Shown in pieces: positions 45,027-54,118 of a stretch of DNA of 64,000 nucleotides. The notes below the pieces were generated by a model, which ran no database searches, had not been told where the DNA came from, and saw nothing but the letters and a program-made list of their open reading frames with translations. Every line of letters begins with the position of its first letter. Position 1 is the stretch's first letter. A program made the translations under genes and the position numbers. Origin of the DNA: Bacteroidales bacterium (GTDB taxonomy: Bacteria; Bacteroidota; Bacteroidia; Bacteroidales; UBA1715); NCBI GenBank assembly GCA_024409235.1, contig JAKSUA010000011.1:1-64000 (forward strand), read 5' to 3'.

Positions 45027-46313
45027 ATGAGCTTTATTCTTCCTGTTTTTTGGACTATCATCTTCCTTTTTATCATTTGGAAACATAGCATTTTCAAAAT
45101 TCAGGGGTTGTCTCAATGGATACTACCATCAATCTTTTTTTGTAAAATATTGTCTTCGGCAATTCTTCATTTTATTTACACCAATTACTATCCAGACAGA
45201 TCAACTGCCGATATTTTCAAATATTTTGACGATGCTGTTGTACTATTTGATTCTATCCATCATTCCGTTCCCGATTTCTTGAAAATTCTTTTCGGAATAC
45301 ATTGTGAAACTCCCGACATGTTTCACTACTTTATTGACACGAATCATTGGACAAGAATGTATGAATACGCTCCTTTTCTTGATAATAGGCTTATTATACG
45401 CATCAACATGGTGATTCTTTTTTTCTCCGCAGGAAACATTGCTGTTCACTACATTTTTGCGAATTTTCTTTCTCTCATTGGATTTCTACTGATTTACAAA
45501 ACAATAGAATTATTTTTTGAGAGAAGCTATATCGCCCTAGCACTCATCTTTCTAATGCCGTCTTCTCTGTTATGGACGGCCGGTATTCTTAAAGAATGTA
45601 TAGCAACATTTGCTGTAGGGTGCATTGTTTACGGATTTTTTTGTTCTTGCCAAAAAACAACATGGAAGACTGTCCTTCTCACTATATGCGGACTTGCACT
45701 TTTAATCATAGTGAAATTCTATATTCTGGCAGCTCTTATCCCCGCTCTTATAAGCTACCTTATCGTCGAAAAATTACATCCACAACGTGTTTTTCTATCT
45801 TACTTACTATTATATGCTGCAGGTATTTTCATCATTTGTATTTTAGACTTCGGGACGCATACAATTCCGTTCTTTGAATCATTTGCAGGAAAAAGAACAG
45901 ACGCTATTAATACGGCCATTCTTTATGATGCACAAAGCATACTGCCTATCAGTCCCATCAATGCAACATTACTAGAATTCGTTAAAGAAACTCCAAACGC
46001 AATCTGGAATGTTTTAGCTCTTCCATATATCTGGAATTTTAAAGGAATCGTTCAGCTATTTCCAGCATTAGAATCATTGTTGTTCTTTGTACTTTTGATT
46101 TTAACATGTTTATTTTTTAAAAAGCCATGTGCTGAACAACAGGCTTTTATTTATTTCATAATATTCTTTTCGATTGTTTTAATTTGGGAAGTAGGAATAT
46201 CTACTCCAATTATAGGCGGCATTGTCCGTTATAAAATTTTGATTTTCCCGTTTTTATATACAACTATGGCAATGCTTATTGACTGGAAGAAAATAACGAA
46301 GAAACCACTGTAA
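45027..46313 (+). CDS. Polytopic membrane protein of unknown function
   Basis: The 428-residue protein has about ten to eleven predicted membrane helices spread over its whole length. It has a polar loop of about 60 residues after the second helix (including YPDRSTADIFKYFDDAV) and another near residue 280. The pattern of long loops between helices recalls polysaccharide polymerases and GT-C glycosyltransferases, but no signature is clear. I do not assign a function. A near-match -7 box TATACTTG (45002-45009) lies 17 bases upstream. It is a single-gene unit between the divergent ubiE operon and the LDH2 gene. Confidence 0.7.
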   Translation: MSFILPVFWTIIFLFIIWKHSIFKIQGLSQWILPSIFFCKILSSAILHFIYTNYYPDRSTADIFKYFDDAVVLFDSIHHSVPDFLKILFGIHCETPDMFHYFIDTNHWTRMYEYAPFLDNRLIIRINMVILFFSAGNIAVHYIFANFLSLIGFLLIYKTIELFFERSYIALALIFLMPSSLLWTAGILKECIATFAVGCIVYGFFCSCQKTTWKTVLLTICGLALLIIVKFYILAALIPALISYLIVEKLHPQRVFLSYLLLYAAGIFIICILDFGTHTIPFFESFAGKRTDAINTAILYDAQSILPISPINATLLEFVKETPNAIWNVLALPYIWNFKGIVQLFPALESLLFFVLLILTCLFFKKPCAEQQAFIYFIIFFSIVLIWEVGISTPIIGGIVRYKILIFPFLYTTMAMLIDWKKITKKPL

Positions 46314-46374
46314 TTCAAGACATTTTCATCAATAATTAAATCTCCAAGAACCTCGCAACAAGAACGAAAAAATG

Positions 46375-46382
46375 TATCTTTG
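46375..46382 (+). promoter_or_regulatory. -7 box of the LDH2/DapF-like operon
   Basis: TATCTTTG matches TAnnTTTG and lies 35 bases before the start codon at 46418. The -33 region is not clear. Confidence 0.5.
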
Positions 46383-46417
46383 TAATTATTTTTTTAACGC
46401 TCTTAATAAAAAATTAT

Positions 46418-47500
46418 ATGGCAGATACACAATCGTTTGATTATCAAAGATTACGAACATTTGTTGTAAATGTTCTTGAAGCAATTGGACATTCTCACGA
46501 AGATGCACTTTTGGCTTCCGATGTTCTTTTAACCGCCGATCTTCGTGGCGTTGACTCACATGGTGTTGCTCGTCTTCGAGGTTACATTAACCTTTGGAAA
46601 GCAAACCGTATGAATCCTCAACCGAAAATAAGAATTGAACACGAAACACCTTCAACGGCAACAATCGACGGTGACAATGGACTAGGTTTAGTTGTTGCTC
46701 CTAAAGCAATGCAAATTGCCATTGAAAAAGCAAAAAATGTTGGCTGCGGATTCGTAGCTGTCAATAATTCAAATCATTTCGGAATTGCTGGCTACCACGC
46801 CATGATGGCTCTTGAACACGATATGATTGGTTTTGCCTCAACAAATGCAACTCCAACAACAGCTCCAACTTTTGCAAAACAAAAAATGCTTGGGACAAAT
46901 CCTATTGCTGTTGCATTTCCAACAGACAAACAGCCAAATTTAGTTGCTGACTTTGCAACAACAGCAACCGCGGTAGGTAAACTTGAGATATTACAACGCA
47001 AAGGCGAAGATGCTCCTAAAGGTTGGATTCAAGATAAGGAAGGTAATCCAACAACAGACTCCTTTGGACTAAAAAAAGGCGGTATGCTACTTCCTTTAGG
47101 TTCAGACCGCGAACATAGTAGTCATAAGGGATTCTGCCTTGGTTCGATTGTAGATATTATGTGCGCCGTTCTTTCCGGTGCAAACTATGGACCTTGGGTT
47201 CCTCCATTTTTAGCATTCTTACAACCTCGTGAGGATTTAGTAGGAAAAGGAATCGGCCATATTGTTGGTGCTATGCGTGTTGATGCTTTCCGTCCTACCG
47301 ACGACTTTAAAAAACACATGGACAACTGGATTGAAGCTATGCGTGCCTGCGAACCTGTTGAAGGACATGATCATATTATTATTCCTGGTGATCCAGAACG
47401 TGAAAACACAGCAGAACGTATGAAAAATGGCATTCCACTATTAATGCCTGTGGTTGAAGATTTACAAGATATTGCAAAAACATTTAATGTAACACTATAA
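46418..47500 (+). CDS. LDH2/MDH2-family oxidoreductase
   Basis: The 360-residue NAD(P)-dependent oxidoreductase belongs to the malate/L-sulfolactate/ureidoglycolate dehydrogenase family. It shows LRGVDSHGVARLRGYI, the NNSNHFGIAGYHA block with the catalytic His, and LGTNPIAVAFPT. The family has diverse substrates, including Δ1-pyrroline-2-carboxylate and Δ1-piperideine-2-carboxylate, so the substrate is not fixed. Its stop overlaps the start of the DapF-like gene by one base, so the two are translationally coupled. That suggests that they act on the same metabolite. Confidence 0.87.
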   Translation: MADTQSFDYQRLRTFVVNVLEAIGHSHEDALLASDVLLTADLRGVDSHGVARLRGYINLWKANRMNPQPKIRIEHETPSTATIDGDNGLGLVVAPKAMQIAIEKAKNVGCGFVAVNNSNHFGIAGYHAMMALEHDMIGFASTNATPTTAPTFAKQKMLGTNPIAVAFPTDKQPNLVADFATTATAVGKLEILQRKGEDAPKGWIQDKEGNPTTDSFGLKKGGMLLPLGSDREHSSHKGFCLGSIVDIMCAVLSGANYGPWVPPFLAFLQPREDLVGKGIGHIVGAMRVDAFRPTDDFKKHMDNWIEAMRACEPVEGHDHIIIPGDPERENTAERMKNGIPLLMPVVEDLQDIAKTFNVTL

Positions 47501-48357
47501 TGGAAACTAACTTCTATGTAAAGTCTCACGGTCTTGGCAACTGCTACATCGTGATAGACTCAGATAAAATTGATTTTGAACTGACTGACGAACGAGTAAT
47601 CCGAATCTGTGATTTACACTTTGGTATCGGTTCAAATGGTATTCTTCTTAAAGTTCCTTCACAAATAGCAGACTTCGGATTGAAAATTTACAATACTGAT
47701 GCTTCTATTGCAGAAAACTGTGGAAACGGTTTAAGAATCTTCAGCAAATTCCTTCACGATTATGGCTATTTATCTTCAGATAAATTCACTGTAGATATTC
47801 TTGGCCGTTTAATTCATTGTGAAATCTTAGAGAAAAATGCGGAAGGCAAAGCTATTAAAATCCGTGTAGACATGGGAAAAGCAAATTTTATTGCAAAGCA
47901 AGTTCCTGTAAACTACTCAAAAGAAGAATGTATCAATGAACCAGTAACATTTGGTGGAAAAGAATTCAGAATCAACTGTGTTTCTGTTGGAAATCCTCAT
48001 TGTGTTGTTTTCAGAGATGAATTAAACCAAGAAGAACTTTTACAATACGGTCCTATCATTGAAACAGATAAAATGTTTCCAAACCGTACAAACGTGCAAT
48101 TTGCTCACGTAGTAAATAGAAACTTGGTTGAGATAAAAATCTGGGAACGTGGTGTTGGAAATACACTTGCTTCTGGAAGTTCTTCATGCGCAGTAGCATC
48201 GGCTATGCGTAAAAATAATCTAGTAGATAAAGATGTTACTATAAAAATGCCTGGAGGCGAACTTCAAATTTCTATAGATGAGGAATGGAACATAAAAATG
48301 ACCGGACCTGTACAAGAGATTTGCTCCGGAGTCTTCTGTAAAGAAATGCTTTACTAA
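47500..48357 (+). CDS. DapF-like protein lacking the second catalytic cysteine
   Basis: The 285-residue protein has the diaminopimelate epimerase fold, with the first catalytic motif intact in NTDASIAENCGNG (Cys74). The second motif normally reads ERGxGETxACGTG. Here it is ERGVGNTLASGSSSC: Asn221 replaces the Glu and Ser225 replaces the catalytic Cys. A two-cysteine epimerase mechanism is therefore unlikely. It may be an elimination or dehydration enzyme, or a divergent epimerase. It is coupled to an LDH2-family reductase. I do not use the dapF symbol because of these changes. Confidence 0.8.
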   Translation: METNFYVKSHGLGNCYIVIDSDKIDFELTDERVIRICDLHFGIGSNGILLKVPSQIADFGLKIYNTDASIAENCGNGLRIFSKFLHDYGYLSSDKFTVDILGRLIHCEILEKNAEGKAIKIRVDMGKANFIAKQVPVNYSKEECINEPVTFGGKEFRINCVSVGNPHCVVFRDELNQEELLQYGPIIETDKMFPNRTNVQFAHVVNRNLVEIKIWERGVGNTLASGSSSCAVASAMRKNNLVDKDVTIKMPGGELQISIDEEWNIKMTGPVQEICSGVFCKEMLY

Positions 48358-48376
48358 TAAGACATAATCAGAAAAT

Positions 48377-48412
48377 AAAAATCCCGATTGGATATTCCAG
48401 TCGGGATTTTTT
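48377..48412. terminator. Bidirectional terminator after the DapF-like gene
   Basis: A long stem (48377-48391 and 48397-48411, one G.T pair) has a 5-base loop, with A- and T-runs at its ends. It ends the LDH2/DapF-like transcript and the convergent lipoprotein gene. Confidence 0.9.
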
Positions 48413-48432
48413 ATTTCTTTTATTTATTACAA

Positions 48433-49716
48433 TTACTCAGGTTTCGTTGTAAATGAAACGAGATTACTATATGCTACACCAACTTTATTTTTCACATACG
48501 CACACACGTAATATGTTGTGTTTGGAGTAAGTCCCTCCAACTTATCATAGAAGATAGTATTTGAGGTTTCTACCTCAACTTTTTTATCATCTATAGTAGG
48601 AAGCATAAATTCATCTGTAGTTATACAAAAACCTCTTGAGATAATAGGAGCTGCTCCATCAAATGTTATTACTGCTCCCACCGATACAGAATTACTTGTT
48701 ATGCTGTATGGACTAAAAGATGTAAGTGTAGGTAAAGTCCATGTAGAGAAAGTTGTTTCTTCAGCATAAGCGGTTCCATTATCACTGATTACATAGGCAC
48801 GTACATAATAAACAACACCTTCCTCATTTTCTACAGTAATAGATGCGCTAAAGTCACCTTCTTGTACTGGATCAATATCGATTCTTTGAGAAGATTCCAC
48901 TGTTGGATTATGACTTTTTCCCCAACAAAATCCGCAACCTGTTATCTGTAATCCAGGAACTGCTTCAAGAATACTTCCTGTGCAAGGTATTGTGTAAACA
49001 TCCTCTACAAAATCGACTGCACCAGTTTCTGTTTGTTTTAAAACAGGATTATCTAATGTAGTGAACGATTTTTCCTCACCATAGGCAACACCTGCCGCAT
49101 TAACAACAAATGCCTTGAAATAATATTTTGTATTTGGAGTTAAATTTCTCATCCAAAGCATAAAATCTTCTTTTGCATCATTTTCATTATAAACAATAGA
49201 ATCTGTAATTGTCGGATTCGTTTTTGTACTCCAGCAAAGACCTTTCATTTTTATAGATGTATCTCCCTCGCTTTTTATTGAACCACCAGCCATTGCACAG
49301 TTTCCTAAAACATCTTTTGCAGAAACAGTTGAAATTGCTATTTTTTTCGCTGTGGTAAAGCTTATCTCCTCGCCATAAATAACACTTGAATTATTTGCGG
49401 CAAAAGCACGTACATAATATTTCTGATTATCTAACAAACCTGCCATTACACATGTAAATTCGGCAGAACCAACTTCTGCATAAGCAACAGAATCGGCAAT
49501 TGTAGGATTTGAAGTAGTTGACCAACAAACACCCATTTTAGAAACTGTTGCAATACCTTTATCGAATTTACCACCGGCAACAGCTGAATTTCCAGTTACC
49601 GAAGTAACCGAAGTTGTTACCATTTTTGTTGATTCAGGTTTTGGATCTTTTTGGCAACTTACAACACCAAAAACTAATCCTATCAATAAACTATATATAA
49701 CAAATCCTCTTTTCAT
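48433..49716 (-). CDS. Lipoprotein with four fibronectin III-like repeats
   Basis: The 427-residue protein has a lipoprotein signal ending VVSCQKD. About four repeats of 90-100 residues follow. Each carries a GVCWST or GFCWG segment (GLCWSTKTNPTITDS in repeat 2), a YYVRAF or YYFKAF strand and a closing YGEE.SFTT. This is a fibronectin III-like pattern common in Bacteroidota surface lipoproteins. The binding target is unknown. It follows an outer-membrane protein gene after 12 bases and probably shares its transcript. Confidence 0.82.
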   Translation of the reverse strand: MKRGFVIYSLLIGLVFGVVSCQKDPKPESTKMVTTSVTSVTGNSAVAGGKFDKGIATVSKMGVCWSTTSNPTIADSVAYAEVGSAEFTCVMAGLLDNQKYYVRAFAANNSSVIYGEEISFTTAKKIAISTVSAKDVLGNCAMAGGSIKSEGDTSIKMKGLCWSTKTNPTITDSIVYNENDAKEDFMLWMRNLTPNTKYYFKAFVVNAAGVAYGEEKSFTTLDNPVLKQTETGAVDFVEDVYTIPCTGSILEAVPGLQITGCGFCWGKSHNPTVESSQRIDIDPVQEGDFSASITVENEEGVVYYVRAYVISDNGTAYAEETTFSTWTLPTLTSFSPYSITSNSVSVGAVITFDGAAPIISRGFCITTDEFMLPTIDDKKVEVETSNTIFYDKLEGLTPNTTYYVCAYVKNKVGVAYSNLVSFTTKPE

Positions 49717-49728
49717 ATTCTTATACTA

Positions 49729-50355
49729 TTAAAAGAAATAACCTCCACCTATTTTTAGTTCAAAAAAATTAGATCTATTAAAGTTTGTAACACTTGAAAT
49801 ACCTGCAGAAACAGCAATGTCATCAAAACTTGTCATAGCCATAAATTCCCAACGCAAACCTGAACGAGGAGATGAACTTGTTTTCCAACTTGCCCACGAT
49901 CCATCTTCCATCTCATATCTTACCGTACGGTTTCCATAACCCAAACCACCAAGCAAATAAATTGGAATATTATATGATGGTATTTCCATTCGAACAACAT
50001 ATCCTGCTGACAAAGCAAAATAAGAAGTCTTTTTATTTCCAGTATAGAAAGGATACTCACCATCGATATATCCAGCTGCATCAGCTTTATAATCTGTAGA
50101 GAATTTAAATCCAAAATCAGTAGTAAGATTTGCATACCAACCAAAAACCCTTACCTGGCCATACGTAACACCTAAACTAAAATCTGGATACAATGACATT
50201 CCTATATGTCCCAATGCAAATTGTTGCTGACGTACAGGAGCGGCAGAAGAAAATATATTTTCTTCCGAACTCTGCGTATTAAGGAAACTATAGCCTTCTG
50301 TTGCATAAATCATAGTTGGGAAAACCAACAAAAACAATAGTAAAACTTTTTTCAT
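49729..50355 (-). CDS. Predicted outer-membrane beta-barrel protein
   Basis: The 208-residue protein has a signal peptide (LLLFLLVFPTMIYA) and alternating amphipathic strands rich in Gly, Tyr and Phe, ending FELKIGGGYFF, as in small outer-membrane barrels. I do not recognise a specific family. It lies upstream of the fibronectin-like lipoprotein gene, 12 bases away, and 130 bases downstream of a T9SS cargo gene. A shared surface role is plausible but not shown. Confidence 0.7.
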   Translation of the reverse strand: MKKVLLLFLLVFPTMIYATEGYSFLNTQSSEENIFSSAAPVRQQQFALGHIGMSLYPDFSLGVTYGQVRVFGWYANLTTDFGFKFSTDYKADAAGYIDGEYPFYTGNKKTSYFALSAGYVVRMEIPSYNIPIYLLGGLGYGNRTVRYEMEDGSWASWKTSSSPRSGLRWEFMAMTSFDDIAVSAGISSVTNFNRSNFFELKIGGGYFF

Positions 50356-50485
50356 ATTAAAATTTCACGTTAAATCAAACAATGATTTTTCTTGATAGTG
50401 TAAAAATACTATTTTTTTTGAAAAAAAGTAATTTGGCCTTATCTTTTATAGCTTCTTAAAAGAATGAAGTGATTAATCCAGACTT

Positions 50486-52975
50486 TTATTTTGCAACAAT
50501 CAATTTTGCAAAAAATGTTTTTCCGCTCTCTGTTAGAACTTTTACGGCATAACAGCCATTTTCTAAAGATGATACCGAGAAACTATCCTTTGTTGTTTTA
50601 AAAACAATCTGCCCCAACATGTCTATAACCTCAACAGATGCACAAGCTTGATTTGTCAACACGTTTACCTGACTTTTCGCTACTGTTGGCACAAGCTTTA
50701 AATCACCTGTTTCTAACACTTCAACACTTGTTTTCGGTGTATAAAAATCAAAGATTGGACGAAGTAATAAAGCTCCCTTTTGTACAGAACTTTCCCATTG
50801 AAATCCCAAATTATAATACAAGCGATTGTTTAAGGTGGTGTTAAGATCTATACCCATATTCAACAGAACATCGTTCGGTTGTTCCCATCCAATAAAAAAA
50901 GTTTTCCCAACTACCAAGCTCTTATCTCCAGACACTATATTTTCTGGAACTATTTCATATTCAACAAATTCGAACATTCCGTCAGCAAACTTCACTTTCT
51001 CAGTTGGAGAATAGTACAATAACTTTCCAGGAAGACCATTTTCATTGTCCCAAACACATAAATTAAATGTAGTTGATACATTTAGCATTGTCGGATTAAA
51101 ATAAGTAGAAATTGCCTTCAATGTATCTGATTCTAAAATATCATATTTAAAAGCGACACGTCCCATTGGAGCATCACGTAAGCCATAACCGGCTTCAGGT
51201 GTACCATCATCGTAAGCATAATAATTCGACAGAACCAACTTCGTACGGCATGTATCATTCCATCTATACTGTGAATAGAGCAAATTATTAATATCGGTAA
51301 AATAATATTTGAATTCATACTCGCCCTCTTTATACAAAGGAATATCCTGAGCTATGAAATTCGGAACAACATCATCATCAAAGAAATCCATCAAAATATC
51401 TGCTTCGGAGACAGTTGTATCCGCAGGAATATCTGTTTCGTATGTAGAATATTGTAATTCATCACCATTATGTTGTTTTGTCACTGAGAAATTAAACTTT
51501 ACTTTACGGTAATCGTTATCAAAATTTGTAAATTTAGAATGGATTGTCATTCTAAAATCATTCGGTTCAACATTTGCAAAATGAGACATCGGTAATGCCT
51601 TATACTTCGGATATAATGCCGATATTTCAGAGGCAAAAGCTACATCAGGAACATTACTGTTTTCTATACTTCTATGGGAATTCAGCCAAACAACATCCAA
51701 ATGCCAAAAATCTTCATTTCTTGCATGACTTTCATCATTACTCAAACTTGTGTAATTTTTAAAACGAAAACGAAATCCTTTCACCAAGTAAGAAGGTTGG
51801 TCTATGGCTATGTATTTTAACAAAAAATTATCTCCTGTCTTTTGATTTGTTGACCAAATCCATTTCCAAGAAGGATTACATTCGCCCAATGTTTCGGTTG
51901 CAGTGTAAGACCACGAAGGATTTCCATCTGTCAGCCTTGCATACACTATATCCTCGCCCAATTTTTCTCCAATGGCAATACTGTCAACAATCTTTTTCTC
52001 TGGAGAATATAAGTATGCCATAGCAATAACCAATGAATCGACACCGAAGATTTTTGGTGATATCACCGCATGTCTATACGAAGAAATAACAACAGAAGAC
52101 AATACATAATACGACAAAGAATCTTCTGATACAGCATCAATTTGCTTTGGCAACAAATAGTAGCCAGTCAAATCAACAATAGAATCTGTCGCATTATATA
52201 TTTCTATTCCCGAAGAACATATTTCATTCAAAAATATTCCCGAAGTATCATACGGAACATAAAACTCCAAAGTTAAGCTATCCCTTGCTTCCGGTGCATC
52301 AACATAACCTCCAGCCTGATAAAAAAAGCTCAAGGCAAGAGAATCCTCTAACTGATATTCATAAAATGTATGTTCACAATCGTATGAACCTGCAATATAT
52401 TGATGATTCTCATCGAACAAAGAATCTTTTACTGCAGTATATGTATCAGATACCATTGTATATAAAGTATCACCTGCATAATACACAGTTCCCTGAATAA
52501 CAGGGATGTACGTGTCTAACTTTTTATCATATAGAAAATATGATTCATCTAATAGCGAAAATTTCTCTCCATCCTTCCGATATAATTTATCACTAGAATA
52601 AATCAACTCGTAGGTTTTCAAATTAATAGGCAACGAAGTGAGATAATCTGACACACTAGCTGTCGTTGAAACATTTTCATGAAGTTTTCCATTACTTGCC
52701 ATAGCATCTAAGGAAGCAACTCCAATTGTCTTTACATTCTTTGCAAAGGCAGAATTTACATAAGCATCGTCATCCTGCCATAACGATGGAAGCGGTTTTG
52801 TGTATGGATAAGCAAAATCATCAAAAAAGGGCAATGATTTTAATTCCGTAAAATTATCTTCTTGCGACTTCAGTTGTATATCTGGACTATAATTTACTAT
52901 TATTTCCTCATATTGAGAAAAAGAACAAAATGATAACAACAAAAAGAAAATACAATGAAATATTTTCAACCTCAT
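50486..52975 (-). CDS. T9SS type A sorting-domain protein with lamin-tail-like domain
   Basis: The 829-residue secreted protein has a signal peptide (IFHCIFFLLLSFCSFS). Near residues 235-345 a segment with FLNEICSSGIEIYNATDS, then DLTGYYLL, resembles the lamin-tail domain found in many secreted bacterial proteins. The C-terminal 75 residues are a type A T9SS sorting domain (VEVIDMLGQIVFKTT, then LENGCYAVKVLTESGKTFFAK). The rest is beta-rich and unassigned. It follows the PASTA gene after 1 base, so the two are co-transcribed. That suggests a cell-wall or surface function. Confidence 0.82.
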   Translation of the reverse strand: MRLKIFHCIFFLLLSFCSFSQYEEIIVNYSPDIQLKSQEDNFTELKSLPFFDDFAYPYTKPLPSLWQDDDAYVNSAFAKNVKTIGVASLDAMASNGKLHENVSTTASVSDYLTSLPINLKTYELIYSSDKLYRKDGEKFSLLDESYFLYDKKLDTYIPVIQGTVYYAGDTLYTMVSDTYTAVKDSLFDENHQYIAGSYDCEHTFYEYQLEDSLALSFFYQAGGYVDAPEARDSLTLEFYVPYDTSGIFLNEICSSGIEIYNATDSIVDLTGYYLLPKQIDAVSEDSLSYYVLSSVVISSYRHAVISPKIFGVDSLVIAMAYLYSPEKKIVDSIAIGEKLGEDIVYARLTDGNPSWSYTATETLGECNPSWKWIWSTNQKTGDNFLLKYIAIDQPSYLVKGFRFRFKNYTSLSNDESHARNEDFWHLDVVWLNSHRSIENSNVPDVAFASEISALYPKYKALPMSHFANVEPNDFRMTIHSKFTNFDNDYRKVKFNFSVTKQHNGDELQYSTYETDIPADTTVSEADILMDFFDDDVVPNFIAQDIPLYKEGEYEFKYYFTDINNLLYSQYRWNDTCRTKLVLSNYYAYDDGTPEAGYGLRDAPMGRVAFKYDILESDTLKAISTYFNPTMLNVSTTFNLCVWDNENGLPGKLLYYSPTEKVKFADGMFEFVEYEIVPENIVSGDKSLVVGKTFFIGWEQPNDVLLNMGIDLNTTLNNRLYYNLGFQWESSVQKGALLLRPIFDFYTPKTSVEVLETGDLKLVPTVAKSQVNVLTNQACASVEVIDMLGQIVFKTTKDSFSVSSLENGCYAVKVLTESGKTFFAKLIVAK

Positions 52976-52976
52976 C

Positions 52977-53774
52977 CTATTGCTCGTTTAAATCATCAGT
53001 TATAGCATTATAGATAGGATCCAAGCCAAACCAAACATCGATAGTCTCCCCAGCATTCATCTTACCACCTTCAACATACGCCGGCACCTGACGTTGTACG
53101 TAACTTTTTAACGAATCATCTTTTGTTCGTATTTCCGGTCCAAAAAGAGCATTCACGTTTAAACCACGAGCCATAAGAGAATCAGAAACCGCAGTCCACG
53201 ACAAACCAATCAATGATGGAATCGGTATAACAACACCTTCGCCACCTTTTGCTACCAATAAGTCAATAGCAGAACCCTTAGGTATTTTAGTTCCGGGTTC
53301 TATTAGTTTTGACTTATAACGCTGTTCAAACACATAGTTATTTGCAAAATCAGGTTTGTATTCCAGAACACCAACACGCAAACCAGCATTTTCAAGTTTT
53401 TGCGTTGCCTGACGCAAAGAAACATCTGTTACTTTAGGCATTACAACCATTACAGGCGTCATAGAATTTATAGAAAGATAAATTGTCCTTCCGCGTTTAA
53501 CTTTTGAACCAGCTGTCGGAAAATGATCTACAACAGTACCTGGAGCGACTTCATCAACACTCAATGTATCAGTTATCTTCACCTGTAAATCTTCTTTCTG
53601 TGCAAGAATCTGAGCAGCATCGAAATCTAGATTAGAAAAATTAGGAACCTCAACCGTTTCTCCATGCGAGGTGTATGAATCCAACCATATAGTAAACGTA
53701 AAAAACGCAGCAATAAATACAAAGAGGATACAACCTAGATTTATTAATAATATTTTATGATTTTTAATTTCCAT
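52977..53774 (-). CDS. PASTA-domain membrane protein
   Basis: The 265-residue protein has one N-terminal membrane helix (ILLINLGCILFVFIAAFFTF) and three PASTA-like domains. They begin near VEVPNFSNLDFDAAQI, MVVMPKVTDVSLRQATQKL and IPIPSLIGLSWTAVSDSLM. PASTA domains bind peptidoglycan stems or beta-lactam-like ligands; here no kinase or transpeptidase domain is attached. The protein should be anchored in the inner membrane and face the periplasm. It precedes the T9SS cargo gene by 1 base. The structured element at 53836-53967 lies in or near its leader. Confidence 0.9.
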   Translation of the reverse strand: MEIKNHKILLINLGCILFVFIAAFFTFTIWLDSYTSHGETVEVPNFSNLDFDAAQILAQKEDLQVKITDTLSVDEVAPGTVVDHFPTAGSKVKRGRTIYLSINSMTPVMVVMPKVTDVSLRQATQKLENAGLRVGVLEYKPDFANNYVFEQRYKSKLIEPGTKIPKGSAIDLLVAKGGEGVVIPIPSLIGLSWTAVSDSLMARGLNVNALFGPEIRTKDDSLKSYVQRQVPAYVEGGKMNAGETIDVWFGLDPIYNAITDDLNEQ

Positions 53775-53835
53775 AACAATAGAGTTAACGCATGAACAAA
53801 AATAAAATTATAAATGGAAACTAAAAAATAATGAG

Positions 53836-53967
53836 AAAGAAAAAACGGGTAACCAGAGAAGAAGAAATTAACTAAAAACTACCTTACATTAACCTCAAAC
53901 ACCACATAACCAATCATGAAAAAGCCGCAACACCATGAAAAAAAGAGAAGACCTGGCTACCCGTTAA
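53836..53967 (-). ncRNA. Candidate structured RNA closed by a 13-bp helix
   Basis: AACGGGTAGCCAG at the 5' end of the minus-strand element (53965-53953) pairs with CTGGTTACCCGTT at its 3' end (53856-53844). That is thirteen contiguous pairs with one G.U. A T-rich run follows the 3' arm, as at an intrinsic end. A weak TTG-N18-TACTTA arrangement lies just upstream. The interior of about 95 bases is T- and G-rich with no strong stems. It could be a 6S-Flavo-like or other regulatory RNA, or the leader of the PASTA gene. A small transposon-like inverted-repeat element is an alternative. Confidence 0.35.
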
Positions 53968-53998
53968 GTATGATTATGTAAATAATCTCAATGAACAA

Positions 53999-54025
53999 AA
54001 CCAATTCGTACTATCCAAATTGGTT
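53999..54025. repeat. 8-bp inverted repeat
   Basis: AACCAATT (53999-54006) and AATTGGTT (54018-54025) form a perfect inverted repeat around an 11-base loop. A run of T residues begins 14 bases later on the plus strand. Its role is unknown. Confidence 0.5.
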
Positions 54026-54070
54026 GTACAAAAATACTTTTTTTTTCACAAATCCAAAACTATTTGCAAC

Positions 54071-54118
54071 AAAAAAGTGTAAAAACTACAATTTGTTTTT
54101 CTAAGTGTAGTTTTTACA
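54071..54118 (-). terminator. Terminator overlapping the 3' end of the kinase gene
   Basis: A perfect 13-bp stem (54078-54090 and 54106-54118) is followed on the minus strand by C and a run of T residues. The first arm (54118-54106) lies within the last codons of the kinase gene, whose stop is at 54103-54101. It ends the minus-strand membrane/DUF4286/kinase transcript. Confidence 0.88.

Larger units (their letters stand above)
53775..54100. other. Intergenic region with two inverted repeats
   Basis: This 326-base gap holds a candidate structured RNA or long inverted repeat (53836-53967), a smaller 8-bp inverted repeat (53999-54025) and the left part of the kinase terminator. Short open frames exist on both strands, but none has supporting features. 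The leader of the PASTA gene lies between 53775 and about 53840. Confidence 0.55.
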
